Source: Gonatopus flavifemur
Taxonomy: Eukaryota; Arthropoda; Insecta; Hymenoptera; Dryinidae
Assembly (NCBI GenBank): GCA_018340375.1
Contig: JAFFJZ010000002.1
Location: 29,034,001 to 29,098,000 of the forward strand
Length of the DNA stretch: 64,000 nucleotides
Direction of reading: 5' to 3'
Shown here: one piece after another, positions 1-10,580 of the stretch
How positions within the stretch are numbered: the stretch's first letter is position 1
Layout of the letters: every line of letters starts with the position of its first letter
Notes under the pieces: generated by a model
The model's database searches: none
Told to the model about the DNA's origin: nothing
What the model saw: only the letters and a program-made list of their open reading frames with translations
Translations under genes and position numbers: made by a program

Positions 1-824
1 GATTCGTTAAGTCGCACGAAAACTCGAACATGATTGGTCATTCGAGAAGAATAAACCAATGAAGATCGTGTCCTGCTTTCGAGATGGCAACCCTAATATC
101 AACCCACAATAAAATGGTAAAAATATCGTTCAAGATTGTTGAATTGGCAATTTTATTGTCAACAAGACAACTATGTGTTGCTAGAAGAACAAAGATTATT
201 GTATATCCAACAATAAAATTTCAACAATTCACTTACTGCTATAGTCCTACGGAACACATTTTTCTCAGTGCGGATATATGAGAGTTCTTTTCATTTTTGT
301 AAAGTTGGATTAGAAGTATGTGTATTGCCTTGGAATTGTGTCATAACACGAAACAGTACCACATCTTATGGAATGTCGCTTCTATTGTGAAGTTCAAATC
401 ATTCTACATACGGGATTTCTTACGCGAATCCTGAATTCAGTTCATTCGACATGTGATGAATGTCAGATGAGCCCTACAAACAATGATTACGGGCGTTTCA
501 ATGGGCCGCTGATGGTCCGGCAATGCCGTTGAGGAGCCGTCACTGGCCCTTTGCTGGGAGGATCCAAGTGAAGATAACAGATTCGGTATTAATATACACT
601 GAGAAAAATTCGCATCAGTTAAGGGTGTCCCCTGCTCGATTTTCCCCCCAGAAAACTACTAGATCGTTTCGAACGTTTCAGGCCCCTCCGACTCGTGCAT
701 TTTCCCCTAGAAATCCGATTCACGTATTGACCAAGAAATTCCCAAGAAATCCAGATGTCGATTTCATCTAGTGAACCGAATCATCACCTCAAAATATCAA
801 CCTTGCGAAGGTCGGTTCCTTGTA
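1..824. other. No gene recognised
   Basis: Mixed sequence with a somewhat GC-richer block at 480-780. A lone element end, CACTGAGAAAAATTCG, starts at 597 without a visible partner. The open frame at 523-771 has no recognisable domain. Confidence 0.4.
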
Positions 825-1750
825 CCCGTGAAAAAATCTTTCAGGTCTGATTAGGGGTGTTTAAGCCTGATCATGGACATTTTTTAGCAAAATTTATCGT
901 GCTTCACACTGACTGTACGTGGTTAGGCCTGACGACGGCTGATCATTCAATTTTTAGCTTAATCGTAATTAAAAAGGCTTCAATCTTGTATACACGTGGA
1001 AACCCGTGATCAAGCTTGACCGCGTGCGATCATGCTAGACAAACTATTCTCGCCCTTGATCATGCAAAATCGTACCAAATGAGAAGCACTCATACCAAAT
1101 GACACTGCGTTGATTTTTTCATCACGAATGGAGGAGGAGGATTTAGTTAAATTTATGCTCACTTTGATAATTTATTCAATATTTACACGTTTATTGCGAA
1201 ACTAGTAAAAAGTTAATCCTAAAATAAAAAAAGCATGCGTAATTTATTGAATAGTAAAATTTTGTCGTGTAATGTAACCTACTACACACTATAACTAGTA
1301 GGTTACAGTACAGTATATGAATAATTGCCCCGTCAAATAATTGCGATCGTCAAATCGGCCCCGAACGCATTCACGTATGCCTAAACACACGCGATCGTGC
1401 CTGAAAACTGGAAACTAGAAAATAGAAACTGTGGCGCCTTCCGAAGCAGCTGATCTGATCATCTGGTCAGCTACTTTGGAAGACTCCTGTATAGGCATAA
1501 TAAGTAGAAATGATTGACAATACATTAGTCTTTTATCAAATTAGAAAAAGGATTATGAAAGGAACTCTTCTTTTTGTCAAGTTATAGAACTTATTAATTC
1601 TGTATGAATTTTTCATGCATAATAGAACGTAATCAAGCATGATTAGGCGTCATTGAGCGTGATTAGTCCTGATTACGTGGGTACAAAATTGAGGCCTGAT
1701 CACGCTTGATGAATAAGACCTGATCAGGCGTGGATGATTCTTTTCACGCA
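825..1750 (+). mobile_element. TA-flanked MITE family, copy A
   Basis: Starts CCCGTGAAAAAATC right after a TA and ends GATTCTTTTCACG, giving inverted ends. The interior repeats short words of the type CTGATCAGGC/CGTGATCA. It is colinear with copies B and C but carries extra DNA at about 1131-1345 (with a GTAACCTACT / AGTAGGTTAC hairpin) and at about 1430-1489 (an imperfect palindrome). At 1423-1424 it keeps the uninterrupted TA where copy B has an insertion. Non-coding. Confidence 0.8.
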
Positions 1751-2647
1751 CTGTCAGAAATATCTGGAAGGTTTTTTCAATTACTTACTTGAAATCAGGT
1801 TCATATACATTCTGCATTAAATTTAATGTACAAAATCATAAAAAGACTATAAATTATGCTATAGTTTACATTAAATTTCATGTGAAATGTGCATGAAACT
1901 GAATCCATGTACGTACTTGAAAAAAACTCCCAGTAAAAACATTAAAATTAATGCAGAAATCTTTACCAGTGCGGGTAGGTCAAAAGTTTATAGATATAAT
2001 AGTATTCATCTGTAATTATTGGTCATTTTCTCAGTATTTATCTTAAATTTTCGCGATGAATGATTGATTTTACAGAATCGATAGGCCAACTGACAGGCCG
2101 AGCCCTCTATAACTTTCTGATCAGTGTATGAACAAAAATTCTAGACAGTCGGAGGGGCCTGAACCGTTTTACATCATTAATATTCAATCAATTACAATGA
2201 TCTTTAGATAAAAAAAATCAGAATAAATCAGAGAAGCCGGCTCTGGTCTCGAAACAATTGTACACGGCTTATATTTGTTATAATGTAAAAAAAAACTGAA
2301 TGGAGGTTTTTAATTGGCTAATAACGAATTTTCATTCTAATTAATTATAATTATTCAGTTAAACAACAAACACACCAGACCCGGATTGTTTAATTAATTC
2401 TGAATCGTTTGATCCAAAGTTTGGTGGAATTAATTGAATATTAATGACAAAAAACGGTTGAAACGATCTAATAGTTTTCTAGTGGAAAAATTTACCACAG
2501 CACTCTCTTAGATTAACAGAATCAAGACAACTGTATCATTCTAGTTCAAATAACCGGAAAATCAATTATTGCGATTGAAAAACATGGTTGAATTAACTAT
2601 GAGAAGTGGTTTGCGTATTTTTCAATCAACCTGATCAGTTGGAATGA
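1751..2647. other. AT-rich DNA, no gene seen
   Basis: AT-rich unique-looking sequence between copy A and the fold-back element. Two facing fragments near 1790-1930 (TTAAATTTAATGTACA and TACATTAAATTTCATG) suggest another small palindrome. No exon with good splice sites was seen. Confidence 0.5.
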
Positions 2648-4247
2648 CTGAGAATTGAGGACACCCATGTAATAATAGCGGTAGCGCTCGGAAAAAGGGA
2701 GAAGGATTGATCCAAGCTGACACGAGAGGCCTCGAAACAAAAGTTGGAATTTTGAAAAACTAACAATATGGGGTGATAGGGCTTGAAAAATCAATATAAG
2801 CACCCGTAAACAATTTTTTTCGGATCAATAGTTTTCGAGAAAAGAAATAAAAACTACCTATTTTTTGAACCGGGAAATTAATGTTTTTCAATGTTAAACT
2901 CGTCCTAACTCGGTCATTTTTCAACGAATCGGGATGAATCTTGTAGATTCTGATTCGTGAGACTTTTCCGAAGACAACAATGTTCCAAAAATGTATAAAA
3001 GTTAATAACAAATTAATAAATTTTTAATCCGAAGTAAAAACCACGTTTTCAACGCTTTGCGTTCAAAAAGAGTCGAAGGAATTTTCGATTTAGAAAAACT
3101 CAAAGCGACAAAGTTTTTGGGAAGTTACAGATCGATTGGACGATTAGTTTTCAAAATACAGCGATTTATTCATTAGTGCGCAACGGCAAAATGTCACAAT
3201 TATCCGTCGATTACCGATCAAATATTAATATAATCAATATAATAATAATCGATATAACAATAATATCAATAATTGAGATTATGCTTCGTGCGCGATCAAA
3301 AATTGAAACTAGTTCCCAAACAAAACAATTATTCCGGAAGTGAAATTGAAAAAATGCTCTTTCAGAATGTCAACAACGGGCAAACAACCAAAACTTATGA
3401 AGGAATGTTTTGTGAAAAACAAATCATCCTCCACGCAATAAGAATTTTGTTTTGTTGAGACAGTTTTTCTCCAAAGTCCATGGCGTATTCACAAAAACGT
3501 TATGAAGAATTAAATTGTTTATAAAAGAGAAATGGATGGCAAATTTCATAAAAATCGTTCGATATTTGGATTCTCCAACCCAAAAGACATCAAGTTACAA
3601 TGAAAAATTCAGCGAATACATCTTTTCCTACGAGCTTTAATATTTGAGCGGTAATCGACGGGTAATCGTGACATTTTGCCGTTGCGCACTAATGAATAAA
3701 TCGCTGTATTTTGAAAACTAATGGTCCAATCGATCTGTAACTTCCCAAAAAGTTTGTCCATACACTAATGAACAACTTTGTCGCTTTGAATTTTTCGAAA
3801 TCGAAAATTCCTTCGACTCTTTTTGAACGCAAAGCGTTGAAAACATGGTTTTTACTTCGGGTTAAAAATTTATTAATTTTTTATTAACTTTTATACATTT
3901 TTGGAACATTGTTGTCTTCGGAAAAGTCTCACGAATCAGAATCTACAAGATTCATCCCGATTCGTTGAAAAATGACCGAGTTAGGACGAGTTTAACATTG
4001 AAAAACATCAATTTCCCGGTTCAAAAAATAGGTGGTTTTTATTTTTTTTCCTCGAAAACTATTGATCCTAGAAAAAAATTGTTTACGGGTACTTGTATTG
4101 ATTTTTCAAGCCTTATCACCCCATATTGTTAGTTTTTCAAAATTCCAACTTTTTTCTCGAGGCCTCTCGTGTCAGCTTGGATCAATCCTTCTACCTCTTT
4201 CCGAGTGCTACCGCTGTTATTGCATGGGTGTCCTCAATTATTCTGAG
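2648..4247. repeat. Fold-back element: 0.6-kb inverted arms around a 0.4-kb loop
   Basis: The arm at about 2648-3229 and the arm at about 3637-4247 are near-perfect reverse complements over about 590 bp (for example TCGGTCATTTTTCAACGAAT in the left arm and its complement at 3965-3984). Outer ends read about CTGAGAA then TTGAGGACACCC, close to the CACTGAG ends of other elements here. ORFs in the arms are mirror images of each other and are not genes. Confidence 0.88.
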
Positions 4248-6134
4248 TGGAGTTGTGATCCTGCGCTATTCCATGGGCAGTCAAATTTGACGTCTAACCA
4301 ATGACACAGCCAGATTTGGTCACTTTTTTTGCTACTTCACAGCACTTTTCTACCACTGTCACAAATCGTCCTGTCCTTGAGATGCAAAATTTTCCAAAAA
4401 GTGAAGAAAAAGTCCACTTAATCAGGGTCAAAAGTTCCTTATTCCTGGTGCAACTTTGCTGCCACCATTTTTTGTGGAATATTCTGTACAATTATTCTAT
4501 ACAGTCCATTGTTGTATTAATCAACGTTAGTTTCACTGTTACACTTGAGCAGGGTTGTTTTAATACTCCTTAAAGCTCTTGGTATATTTCCTACCTGAGA
4601 ATACTATCAAAAAATCATATATAATTGTTTATATTCAAGTTATACATTATTCTGAGAATTGTTCCAATCGAGATGTACAGAACAAAAGCTCCGCCGCAGA
4701 TGAGGGCCCTATGGAAGCTGAGGCCTTCGGCGACTGTCCCTTCCGCCGCCACTTCAAAACAGCTCTACACTTGAGAACTATTGCACGAAATTCACATGGG
4801 ATATGATCCTGTGGAATACCTAAGTGAATTAGGGATCGAGTGCATTGCACTTGGAGAAAAATCTGGTCGGCACAACTACAGCACGTAGTTGATTTCTGCC
4901 TTGACCTTCTTATGCAGTTGCTACAACTACATTCATGTGATTTTGTCTTGTTTTTCTCTTCATCATGACGAAATTTCACGTCACTGCAACCGTGAATCTT
5001 TGACCATGCGAACATAGTTCCTGTAACCACGTTGCTTTTTTCTCAGTGTGTGCATATGAAATCGTATTACTCATATCGGACATCGCATGAATCTCCACAT
5101 GGAGGACGCAAAGATTCTTGTGAAGGCCCATGTATATACCTCACTCGATTTCTATGCGACGATTCATGCAACCCACTCATTTTGCATGTGCAGACGCATG
5201 CGATTCTCTCAATGCCCATGTAGAGACTCGCGGGGAAACCAACTGGGAATTCACAATAAGGCAAACATGAAGAATTGCAGCTTTATAACCAGACAACTGT
5301 TCAACATGAATACAATTTTCATGTTCTCCGATAGCGAATATCCCTTAAAGTGATTATTTCAATGTGGAACCACACACGATACGATTCCACGCGAATCCAT
5401 TATAAATTCGAAAAATTCATCAGTCATAGAAAAATCACTTATCATACAAACCTCTACGAACTTCATCCTTTCGTTTCTGCTCTCTCCCACACTTCAAATA
5501 AACGACCCCACGACTGTTACTTTTCTTTTCTTTCCATCGCATCTCGTTATCGTACAATAATATTCCTTCAATATTTATGTGTATAAATTTGTTCATCCGT
5601 AACAGAGAGAAACAACGAAGAGAAAGAGACCAGACGTGACTCAACATCGAATATCGTAATGAATCGTTCAACCTACGATCCCTCGCTAGTTGTTCACGGA
5701 TCTGAATATTCATACTTTCATTATAACGAGACATCGAAGTAGCGCGGCAGCAATATTTGGTGAAGCTCTGGTGTTCTGGACACGCGTCCTGTAGAGACCC
5801 TTGCGCATTATATACGCATATATATGCAGGCGAATGTTCATCTCGCGTATCCATGTACACACATGTGTGCATATAGCTCATATGTAAGTGCGTACCGCTT
5901 GGTTATATGTGGCTATACAAACGTCACGAGCTTCTGGCGTTTTCGTTTATGTGTATACATCTATATATATATGTATACATGTCAGGAGGATGATGATGAT
6001 GATGATGCTAATGATGACCCTCGAGGGCGGTCAATGTCGATGTGAATTTCGTGAAACGTGAAAATCGTCGGATCATTGTCAATGTGGAATTGGATGGAGA
6101 CGAATTAATCTAATCATTCTTCGATTAATGAGAT
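4248..6134. other. Intergenic repeats and microsatellites
   Basis: Contains the Cys-rich frame noted separately, an element end TTTTTTCTCAGTG at 5036-5048 without a clear partner, and a GATGATGAT-type trinucleotide run near 5990-6010. No supported exon outside the Cys-rich frame. Confidence 0.45.
4647..5030 (-). pseudogene. Cys-rich ORF, possible relic of a P2RX7-C-terminal-like zinc-binding domain
   Basis: Minus-strand frame of 127 codons with no ATG-initiated complete domain. It contains HECSCSNC, then TTCCSCADQ, a later single Cys, and H..PC followed by a hydrophobic/basic tail. The order CxCxxC..xCC..C..H..C resembles the P2X7 C-terminal-like domain found in many insect orphan and transposon-linked proteins. 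The match is by eye, key spacing is not exact, and the block sits among repeats. It could be a chance ORF in a GC-richer patch. Confidence 0.25.
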
Positions 6135-6306
6135 CCCGTGAAAAAATCTTTCAGGTCTGATTAGGCATGTGCGGGCCTAATCATGGACATTTTTTGGCAA
6201 AATTATTCGTTTTCAATACTGACTGCACGTAGTTGGGCCTGACTACGCCTGATCGTGCATTTTTTAGCTTCGTCATCACTAAAAAGGCTTCAATTTTGTA
6301 CCAACT

Positions 6307-7516
6307 CACAGGGGGCCGAGAGGAATACGAAATCAGACAAAACTCAACTTCACAATTGAGTTATTTGAAAATCGTAGTCATAATGTATGGTAATTGAAGT
6401 AACTTTTGGTAAATTTTTATGGAAATCGATGGAATATTAAAGCCTCTATAGTATTTTGAAAGTGGAAATCACCAAGAAATTTTGCATGTGCTGTGTTGAC
6501 TTAGAACTGATTTTATCTCCTCAAATCAATCAGTTATCTAAATTTAACCCTATAGTTCCTAAACTAGGAGCAATATTGTGATGAAATGCAAGGAGGATAC
6601 CCCTATCAATGTCTCCTCACACAATTTGAAAAGGTTTTTATATAGACGGAGAGGCAATTTTTCAACATTACTGCTAAATACCACCACGTAGAATAAACAG
6701 TAGAAGCGGAAAATGTTCCAAATGAAATGTACATCAAATCCAGTTTGCCCATTTTTGCCTGTTTTGAGTTTTCCCATGAATACAGATGTATGTTTCACCA
6801 TATAGATCATGTTTTTCATGTCTGGATACTGAATCCATTGATTTATCGATAATAGGCATGACTCATCAACGGTTAAGAAAAGATTTAGAAGAAGATAATA
6901 GATTGTTCGCATGATCATAGATTGAACAGTTCAATGGAAAATTCATTGACGAAATGATGAAGTACACCATTATATACGATGATTTTATGGGGAATATGTA
7001 TACTAAATTTCTCTTCACAGAATACTTTTATTGTAAAAGAAATTATGAAAAATGGCTGCCGGACCAATCTACAGGGTGATCCAAAATCATTGTACTTCCT
7101 TAACCTTTTCATGCCCCCGGTAAATCTATCACAGATGAAATCAGAGTTAATAAGATTCAGGAGGGTTGGAATTGCTGAATCCGAATCTAGAATTGAATTT
7201 TCAGAATTTAAAATGATGGATCCAATATGACAGAGGAAAATCTTCAAGTCATCCTAATCTATTCGAAACATGTCATCCGGGGGTTTTCGGGGATGCTAAA
7301 TCCAAATCTGGAGTCAGATTCTCTGAAAAACTCTGAGAAAACTTGAAAAGTTTATGAACTCGAAAAACTCTGTCCTGGATCCGCCATTTTGAATTTTGAT
7401 TTTTTAACATGAGATTCGTTATCAGCGACCTTCAAAACTTCGAGATCTCGAGTTTCATCAAGATTGAATGAAATTCCGAAGTTTGTCCGCTTTTGTATGC
7501 CTCTCGGCCCACTGTG
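6307..7516. mobile_element. Non-autonomous element with 22-bp inverted ends, nested in copy B (hAT-like?)
   Basis: Left end CACAGGGGGCCGAGAGGAAT and right end (inward) CACAGTGGGCCGAGAGGCAT match at nearly every position. CAG[GT]G termini resemble hAT elements, whose 8-bp target copies would here be badly decayed (CCAACTCA versus GAAACGTG). It carries a dispersed motif also seen at 20-21.6 kb (ATGGATCCAATATGAC; TTCGTTATCAGCGACCT). Open frames inside (for example 6559-6918 minus) show no family I recognise. Confidence 0.75.
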
Positions 7517-7747
7517 AAACGTGAAAACCTGTGATCAAGCCTAATCGCCTGCGATCATACCGGACAAACCATTCTCACATATGATCATGCAAAATCTCAC
7601 CGACTGAGAAGTGTTTATACAAAATGACGCTGTGTTGATTTTTTTTACCACGAATACACATGCTTTATCGTGCCGAATCGGTCCCGAACGCGTGCGCGTA
7701 CGCCTGATCACGCGTGACCATACCGGAGACCTGGAAACTAGAGAATA

Positions 7748-8350
7748 CCCGTGAAAAATCGTCCACGCGTGATCAGGCCTCATTCATCAGGTGTGCTCAG
7801 GCGTGACCAGGCCTCAATTTTGTACCCACGTGATCAGGACTAATCACGCTCAATCACGCCCAATCGCGTTTGATTATGCTTCATTATGAATAAAGAATTC
7901 AGGATTAATTAGCTCTTTGCGAGGAATAAAACTGTAAAAATTTTATAAAAGACTAATTTATTGTCAATCATTTTTACTTATTGTGCTTACGTAGTTTACA
8001 GTTCTCAGGCATGATCAGGCGTGATCAGGCGTACGCGAATGTGTTCGGGGCTGACTTGGCCTGATAAAACATGTGCATTCGTGATAAAAAAATCAACATA
8101 CCGTCATTTTGTATGAATACTTCTGATTTGGTACAATTTTGTATGATCATCGCGGTCAAGCTCAATCACGGGTTTCCACGTAAGTACAAAATTGAAGCCT
8201 TCTCAGTCATGACGAAGCTGAAAAATGAACGATGAGGCGTAGTCAGGCCCAACTGCGTGCGATCAGAGTTGAGTACGAATAATTTTGCCAAAAAATGTCC
8301 ATGATCAGGCGTGAACACGCCTTATCACACCTGAACGATTTTTTCACGGG
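7748..8350 (-). mobile_element. TA-flanked MITE family, copy C, intact 603 bp, nested in copy B
   Basis: Ends are CCCGTGAAAAATC and GATTTTTTCACGGG, with TA on both sides. It is the reverse complement of copy A without A's extra blocks, so it gives the probable full-length form of the family. No ORF; it would need a transposase supplied in trans. TA target and ends suit the Tc1/mariner superfamily, an inference. Confidence 0.88.
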
Positions 8351-8912
8351 TAGAAACGGAATAAGCATAATAAGTAGAAATGATTGACAATAAATTAGTC
8401 TTCGATAAAATTGTCAGTTTCATTCCTTACAGAAAACTTGTTGACTTTGTATGAATTCCTCATGCATCATGGAGCATAAACAAGCCTGATAAAGCGTGAT
8501 TGAGCATGATCAGTCCTTATCACGTGGGTACAAAATTCAGGCCTGACCACGACTGATCACGCCTGATGAATGAAGCCTGATTAGGCGTGAACAGGCGTGG
8601 ACAATTGCTTCCTCGTTGAAGGGAAGCTGTGTGATCGTTTCGAGGAGCCGAAAATTCTTTTGTCTCGAAATTCAAAATCTCCTAGACCGAAATGTTCCTC
8701 AGAATTCGGGGAACAATGCTGTTACCGTGTGGCTGTAGCCCCCCGCCCTAAGTTTCGTACGCGCATATCTCCCATTCTGCTTATCCGATCGTTTCGAAAT
8801 TTTTATCACAGTCGTGGACTAGGGTGATAGTGGTCCCATATAAGTTTCAACCTGATTCATTCAGAAGGACTGGGTGCACTGAGGAAAAGAAACATTATTG
8901 TGCAGCATCCAG

Positions 8913-9192
8913 CACGGAGAAAAAAAATTCGTTGGAATAGCAAGAATTTCGCTGTCTTAACGAAACCCATTTGTTATTATATGGACAGCAAGCAAGTCCG
9001 CTGAAGTGAACGGCGATTCGTTGTTTCAGCGAATCAAGCTTCGTAAAATTAGCGAAGGACTGATAATTATAACGAATCAGTTCGTAAATACAGCGAATTA
9101 GCTCATTAACACAGTGAAATGTCATCGTTAGGTTATTTAATCCGTTCAGCGAAGACGGATTCGTTAAAATAACGAAATCTTTTTTCTCCGTG
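8913..9192. mobile_element. MITE with CACGGAG ends, 280 bp
   Basis: Inverted ends CACGGAGAAAAAAAATTCGT and ATCTTTTTTCTCCGTG, flanked by AG on both sides. The interior repeats the word AACGAA/TTCGTT many times. The opposite arm of the host fold-back lacks it. Confidence 0.85.
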
Positions 9193-9327
9193 AGGCAGCG
9201 ATGATTCATGTCTAATAGAAATTTCAAATTAGCCATCACGAGTTGCTCGCCAGACATCAACTATTTGCGTCCAGAACGTACTCAGTAATGTCTTGGACGC
9301 GAATAGTTGATGTCTGGCGAGCACCTA

Positions 9328-9582
9328 CACGGAAAAAAATGCCCATGTAAAAATTACATAAAAAGTAAGAGTGTGCATCTCATGTAAAATTTACTGCACA
9401 GTCCTGTTGGATTCACACTGTTATCGTAGTTAATTCACAGCAACACTACTGCCATTTACTTCGGTAACAATGTCAATATAACATTAGTTCCAATGTAAAT
9501 TTTACTCCGATTGTATTTATGTGAGTAGTTATGTTAAATCAACAACAACCAATGTAGAATTTACATGGGGCTTTTCTCCGTG
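9328..9582. mobile_element. MITE with CACGGA ends, 255 bp
   Basis: Inverted ends CACGGAAAAAAATGCCCATG and CATGGGGCTTTTCTCCGTG, flanked by TA on both sides. The interior repeats GTAAAATTTAC-like words. The other arm of the host fold-back lacks it. Confidence 0.85.
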
Positions 9583-9867
9583 TAGTGATGGCTAATTTGA
9601 AATTCCTTTTAAACATGAATCATCGCTGTCTAGACGCTGCACAGTAATTTTTCTTTTTCTCAGTGTGGATGAGAAGAACTCTGACAAAAAATGAATATTC
9701 TGCGAACGCGTATATCTTTGCTCCCTATTATCCGAATCCGATCAAACTTGAGCCACGTTTTAGTCATGGCCCGATAGTGGTCCCATATAAGTTTTATCCA
9801 AATCGGTTGAAAACTGTGGACAATTTTTCTTTGGAATCTGTATTTTTTTAAAAGTATGCCTTCCCCA

Positions 9868-10144
9868 CACGGAAAGAAAAAACTTATCAATACTTGAATA
9901 GCATTTATTAACATTTAGAAAAATGACTGTCAGTTTAGGGAAAAATAGCACCGCTGAAAAATCTTTGCAGTAAGGTTATCAAAAATTCGTGGTGAAAATA
10001 CTAAACGTTGATGGTTTTATTGTAATTGTTTACAGTGAATTTATCAACTTTTGATGAATTTACTACGAAAATTCTTCAGCGATACTCTTTTTCTCTAAAT
10101 TGTCAGTCATTTTTCTGAATAATCATAACCTCTGTCTTTCCGTG
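9868..10144. mobile_element. MITE with CACGGAAAG ends, 277 bp
   Basis: Inverted ends CACGGAAAG and CTTTCCGTG, flanked by CA on both sides. The uninterrupted site CTTCCCCATGTCCATA is present in copy II of the surrounding repeat at about 10931-10946. Confidence 0.87.
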
Positions 10145-10362
10145 CATGTCCATATTATCCGAATGCCTTGGAACTCTAAGTATATTCGATTCACGGGATT
10201 TTAGTTATATGATATAAGTTTCAGGCAACTTGGGATTGGGGGGAGGAAAAAAAAAGGAAATCAGGTGCCTTTTTGGTCTGTCTGTTTGTCTGTGTGGATG
10301 TAACAAATTTGCGAACGTGTATATCTTTTGTTCGTGTTATTCGATCGTGATGAAATGAAAAT

Positions 10363-10580
10363 ATTTAGTTGCGGCAACTAAAAATATTTAGTTGCGACAA
10401 CTAAAAATATTTAGTTGTGGCAACTAAAAATATTTAGTTGCGACAACTAAAAAAATTTAGTTGCGGCAACTAAAAATATTTAGTTGCGGCAACTAAAAAT
10501 ATTTAGTTGTGGCAACTAAAAATATTTAGTTGCGGCAACTAAAAATATTTAGTTGTGGCCACTAAATTTTCTTAGTTGCC
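10363..10580. repeat. 23-bp palindromic tandem array
   Basis: Nine units with a strict 23-bp spacing, each close to TTTAGTTGCGGCAACTAAAA. Each unit is almost its own reverse complement (TTAGTTGC..GCAACTAA) with small variants GCGAC, GTGGC and GCGGC. A last degraded half-unit lies before 10580. The array sits exactly between the two tandem copies of the long repeat. There are no unique spacers, so it is not a CRISPR. Confidence 0.92.

Larger units (their letters stand above)
6135..8609 (+). mobile_element. TA-flanked MITE family, copy B, split by two nested insertions
   Basis: Starts CCCGTGAAAAAATC and follows copy A through AAAAAGGCTTCAAT, then is cut by the element at 6307-7516. It resumes with GTGATCAAGC, is cut again at 7748-8350 by an inverted copy of its own family, and resumes at TAGAAAC. 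The outer right end decays near 8609. Alignment by eye to copy A shows both breakpoints. Confidence 0.82.
8877..9665. mobile_element. Fold-back element with CACTGAG ends, split by two MITEs
   Basis: Starts CACTGAGGAAAAGAAA and ends TTTCTTTTTCTCAGTG, flanked by TG on both sides. Copy II of the surrounding repeat has the empty site GGGTGGATG at 10738-10746. Its arms are 8877-8912 plus 9193-9277 and 9290-9327 plus 9583-9665. The left arm is broken by the MITE at 8913-9192, the right arm by that at 9328-9582. The inner palindrome around TGCTCGCCAGACATCAACTA is nearly perfect. Confidence 0.85.

Noticed and set aside
2597..4304. Paired ORFs in the fold-back arms as duplicated genes
   Set aside because: They are the same inverted sequence read on opposite strands, with no conserved protein features.
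10363..10580. CRISPR array
   Set aside because: The 23-bp units follow each other without unique spacers, there are no cas genes and the DNA is from an animal.
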